The notes beneath the pieces are model-generated. The model was not told the DNA's origin. It searched no databases and saw only the letters and a list, made by a program, of their open reading frames with translations. From Alphaproteobacteria bacterium (GTDB taxonomy: Bacteria > Pseudomonadota > Alphaproteobacteria > TMED109), in the NCBI GenBank assembly GCA_022825235.1, contig JAJDYI010000064.1:1-64000 (forward strand): DNA of 64,000 nucleotides. The letters are read 5' to 3'. The position numbers and the translations under genes were made by a program. Shown piece by piece: positions 63,544-64,000 of this stretch. Position 1 is the first letter of the stretch, and each line of letters begins with the position of its first letter.

Positions 63544-64000
63544 GCGGCGGCCCTCCCGGCCGGTCGGCACGCATGGTAGTGCGAAGCGCGGCTGCATCCA
63601 ACATCAGGCATCTGCCATCACCTTCCCCGTCCGACGGATGACGCGCTTCGCAGCCACAGCCGCGCTGCACCGCTGTCCAGCGGAGCGGTATCGGCCGGGA
63701 AACCGCGCCCACGGGAACCCCAGCGGGACGGCCAATCGGCCCGTCGTCGCGAGAACCATGCGACGGCATCGGGCTTGACGCATATACTTGACATTCTGAT
63801 GCACAACTTGACTTACGCATGGTAGCGCCACTCGCGACGTCCCGATCGAGGCGCGGCCGTTGCCGGGTTCCCCTGGCTGCCTCACCGGACCAACACGTAC
63901 GTGTCGCAGTGCTGACAGGAGCACGACCTGTCGCGCTATAGCCGAGCCGTTCGAGCGGTTCCCCTCGTGGTGGTGGGGTCGTGCATCTTCGCTTGGGGCG
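63544..64000. other. Right-edge region, no gene recognised
   Basis: About 460 bases to the window edge. It holds the promoter of the RHH/VapC pair. Around 63787-63812 there are two TTGAC-type boxes about 20 bases apart, but no gene start fits them. Open frames look random. Confidence 0.35.

Noticed and set aside
1-64000. CRISPR arrays, rRNA and tRNA genes
   Set aside because: No regularly spaced repeats, no rRNA-like stretches and no tRNA-like T-arm and cloverleaf could be made out by eye; a tRNA search program was not available.

Overview
The window is GC-rich, densely coded bacterial chromosome. The gap-pgk-aldolase-thiE run, the suf operon led by an Rrf2 regulator, a CC0125-type lipoprotein and the nirK/nirV pair all point to an alphaproteobacterium, probably uncultivated; this is inferred from gene content only. 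I saw no rRNA, tRNA or CRISPR array.

Layout. 0-7.5 kb (mostly minus strand): an ATP-grasp / alpha-E / transglutaminase operon of the peptide-ligase type, an MFS transporter with a histidine-rich tail, and a YUCCA-like flavin monooxygenase with a SnoaL-like front end. 7.9-9.5 kb: an intact AbiEi/AbiEii toxin-antitoxin pair behind an inverted-repeat operator. 9.9-18.2 kb: a five-gene, translationally coupled MoxR/DUF58/VWA operon whose central protein carries three VWA domains. 19-22.6 kb: a Rieske protein, a PQQ dehydrogenase with lanthanide-type metal ligands, then DUF6152 and DUF6644 genes. 23-25 kb: an enoyl-CoA hydratase and a universal stress protein.

25.3-27.2 kb is a decay zone: a DUF433 antitoxin with a frameshift, its PIN-like toxin with an internal amber codon, and a frameshifted IS3 transposase remnant. 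27.2-29.1 kb holds an exported formamidase-family protein and an exported partner. 29.3-35.8 kb is a complete suf operon (Rrf2 regulator, sufB, sufC, sufD, sufS, sufU, sufT, sufA), nearly every junction overlapping, behind an IscR-like operator. 36-39.6 kb is a second accessory zone: a VapB antitoxin broken by an amber codon, a VapC stub, a class II Fic protein and an AbiEi-Fic fusion.

39.9-51.3 kb: a DUF4864 protein, a PhyH dioxygenase, and a nitrite/NO module (nsrR, nirV, nirK, and a quinol NO reductase diverging from nirK), then a lipoprotein, a PPOX-fold protein, an AGCS symporter, dtd and a cupin. 51.7-53.7 kb is a visibly AT-richer insert with tcmP (frameshifted) and its three-Cys partner of the phage Gp37/Gp68 family. 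54.4-60.3 kb is the central carbon operon tkt-gap-pgk-fba-thiE, then rpsU on the opposite strand. 60.8-63.6 kb: a Schlafen/AlbA_2 regulator with three operator-like repeats, and an intact RHH/VapC pair.

The core operons are intact and the lesions fall in accessory genes. The best candidates for new biology are the AbiEi-Fic fusion, the lanthanide-type dehydrogenase with its Rieske neighbour, the triple-VWA fusion and the TcmP/three-Cys pair.
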